Origin: Desulfuromonadales bacterium
Lineage (GTDB): Bacteria; Desulfobacterota; Desulfuromonadia; Geobacterales; Pseudopelobacteraceae
Assembly (NCBI GenBank): GCA_013377095.1
Contig: JACAAY010000024.1
Coordinates: 1-53,318, forward strand
Direction of reading: 5' to 3'
Length of the DNA: 53,318 nt
Shown: positions 52,652 to 53,318 of the stretch, in pieces
Numbering within the stretch: position 1 is the first letter of the stretch
Layout of the letters: the number at the start of each line of letters is the position of its first letter
Program-made: the position numbers and the translations under genes
Notes under the pieces: generated by a model
Seen by the model: the letters and a program-made list of their open reading frames with translations, nothing else
Database searches by the model: none
What the model was told of the DNA's origin: nothing

Positions 52652-53318
52652 ATGAACGGGCGCGTCATCATGCATATCGACCAGAACGCCTTTTTCGCCT
52701 CGGTGGAGCAGCAGGCCAACCCGGAACTGCGTGGCAAGCCGATCGCCGTTGTCGGAGGCCATGGCCGGACGGTGATTACCACCAGCTCGTACGAGGCCCG
52801 AGCCAGGGGCGTGAAGACCGGTATGGCCGTATGGGAAGCCAAGAGGGCCTGTCCGGAGCTGCTCATCGTGGTGGGCGACAACCGCAAATACCAGCACACC
52901 TCCTCAAAGATTGTGGAAATCTTCCGCGACTACACCCCTGAGGTCGAAGTATTCTCGATTGATGAAGCCTGGTTGGACGTCACCAGCAGCCTCTCCCTGT
53001 TTGAGAGCCCGGAGCGGATAGCCCATCTGATCAAAGCCCGTATCAGGCACGCCTTTGGCATCACCTGCTCCATCGGCATCGCCCCCAACAAGCTTCTGGC
53101 CAAGCTGGCCAGTGACATGCAGAAACCGGACGGCCTGGTGGTGATCAAGGCGGAGGGGGTTGCCCGCGTTCTGGAGCGGATGCCGATCAAGGAACTCTGT
53201 GGCATCGGCAAAAAGATGCAACGACACCTGAACATGATGAGCATCTACACCTGCGGCGAGCTGGGGCGCTGCGATGAAGCCCGCTTGACGCGCAAGTTCG
53301 GCATCATCGGCACGCGCC
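52652..53318 (+). CDS. dinB: DNA polymerase IV (DinB, Y family), cut by window end
   Basis: Error-prone translesion polymerase; 222 codons are visible and the 3' end (rest of the thumb and little finger) lies outside the window. Catalytic acids are MHIDQNAFFASVE and FSIDEAWLDV; the thumb HhH IKELCGIGKKMQRHL follows. The cysteine or valine steric gate region (NAFFASVE, FF) is as in DinB. The ATG at 52652 lies just after the small gene's stop. It is part of the lexA unit, so SOS induced. Confidence 0.95.
   Translation, partial: MNGRVIMHIDQNAFFASVEQQANPELRGKPIAVVGGHGRTVITTSSYEARARGVKTGMAVWEAKRACPELLIVVGDNRKYQHTSSKIVEIFRDYTPEVEVFSIDEAWLDVTSSLSLFESPERIAHLIKARIRHAFGITCSIGIAPNKLLAKLASDMQKPDGLVVIKAEGVARVLERMPIKELCGIGKKMQRHLNMMSIYTCGELGRCDEARLTRKFGIIGTR

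Noticed and set aside
1-53318. tRNA, rRNA, CRISPR, insertion sequences, phage or toxin-antitoxin genes
   Set aside because: I looked for cloverleaf-like segments, regularly spaced repeats, transposase motifs and small paired ORFs and found none that I could support.

Overview
The window looks like chromosomal DNA of a Geobacterales-type deltaproteobacterium (Geobacter / Trichlorobacter / Pelobacter propionicus group). This is an inference from gene content: many multi-domain PAS/GAF histidine kinases, a PATAN (DUF4388) regulator beside a chemosensory operon, a PrkA-YeaH-SpoVR stress cluster, GlnRS, sucCD, PEP carboxylase, a nitrogenase-associated protein, and secreted proteins with bacterial-repeat domains. 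Most of the window is housekeeping DNA with short intergenic gaps. I see no rRNA, tRNA, CRISPR array, transposase or phage gene.

Layout. 1-6294 (-): a FIST sensor gene followed by two tandem paralogous sensor kinases, with the tail of a SpoIIE-type phosphatase gene stranded between the kinases. 6536-8338: a beta-lactamase-fold lipoprotein. 8370-12657: an ECF sigma factor with a self-type promoter, a tiny membrane protein, signal peptidases I and II, a small membrane-anchored ORF and a hybrid kinase. 12677-15509 (-): tsaB-sucC-sucD. 15752-23180: prkA, yeaH, spoVR and a second divergent prkA homologue. 23287-28519: ytxH-like gene, yrfG-like phosphatase (-), miaB, glnS, era. 28590-33304: an AT-richer accessory stretch with a modular C10 cysteine peptidase behind a riboswitch-like leader, and a cohesin-like secreted protein sharing the same C-terminal domain. 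33305-35644: RIO-type kinase and der. 35724-42527: PATAN-receiver protein, cheA, two cheW genes, cheR, cheB, with no receptor or stand-alone CheY. 42607-49471: leuS, lptE-like gene, holA, ppc. 49485-49850 (-): a FlaG-like gene with a sigma-28-like promoter. 50039-51619: nitrogenase-associated protein, an M41-like protein lacking the catalytic Glu, and an unknown protein, behind a leader terminator. 51664-53318: lexA, a small DUF6504-like gene and dinB (cut by the window end), an SOS mutagenesis unit.

The most interesting places are the structured leader plus terminator before the C10 peptidase (similar to the c-di-GMP-I/GEMM aptamer but not a clean match), the shared C-terminal domain of the two secreted proteins, the ECF-controlled pair of signal peptidases, the four-gene PrkA/YeaH/SpoVR/PrkA-like unit, the SpoIIE remnant, the degenerate M41 protein and the lexA operator. 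All homology calls were made by eye from motifs; no database search was run.
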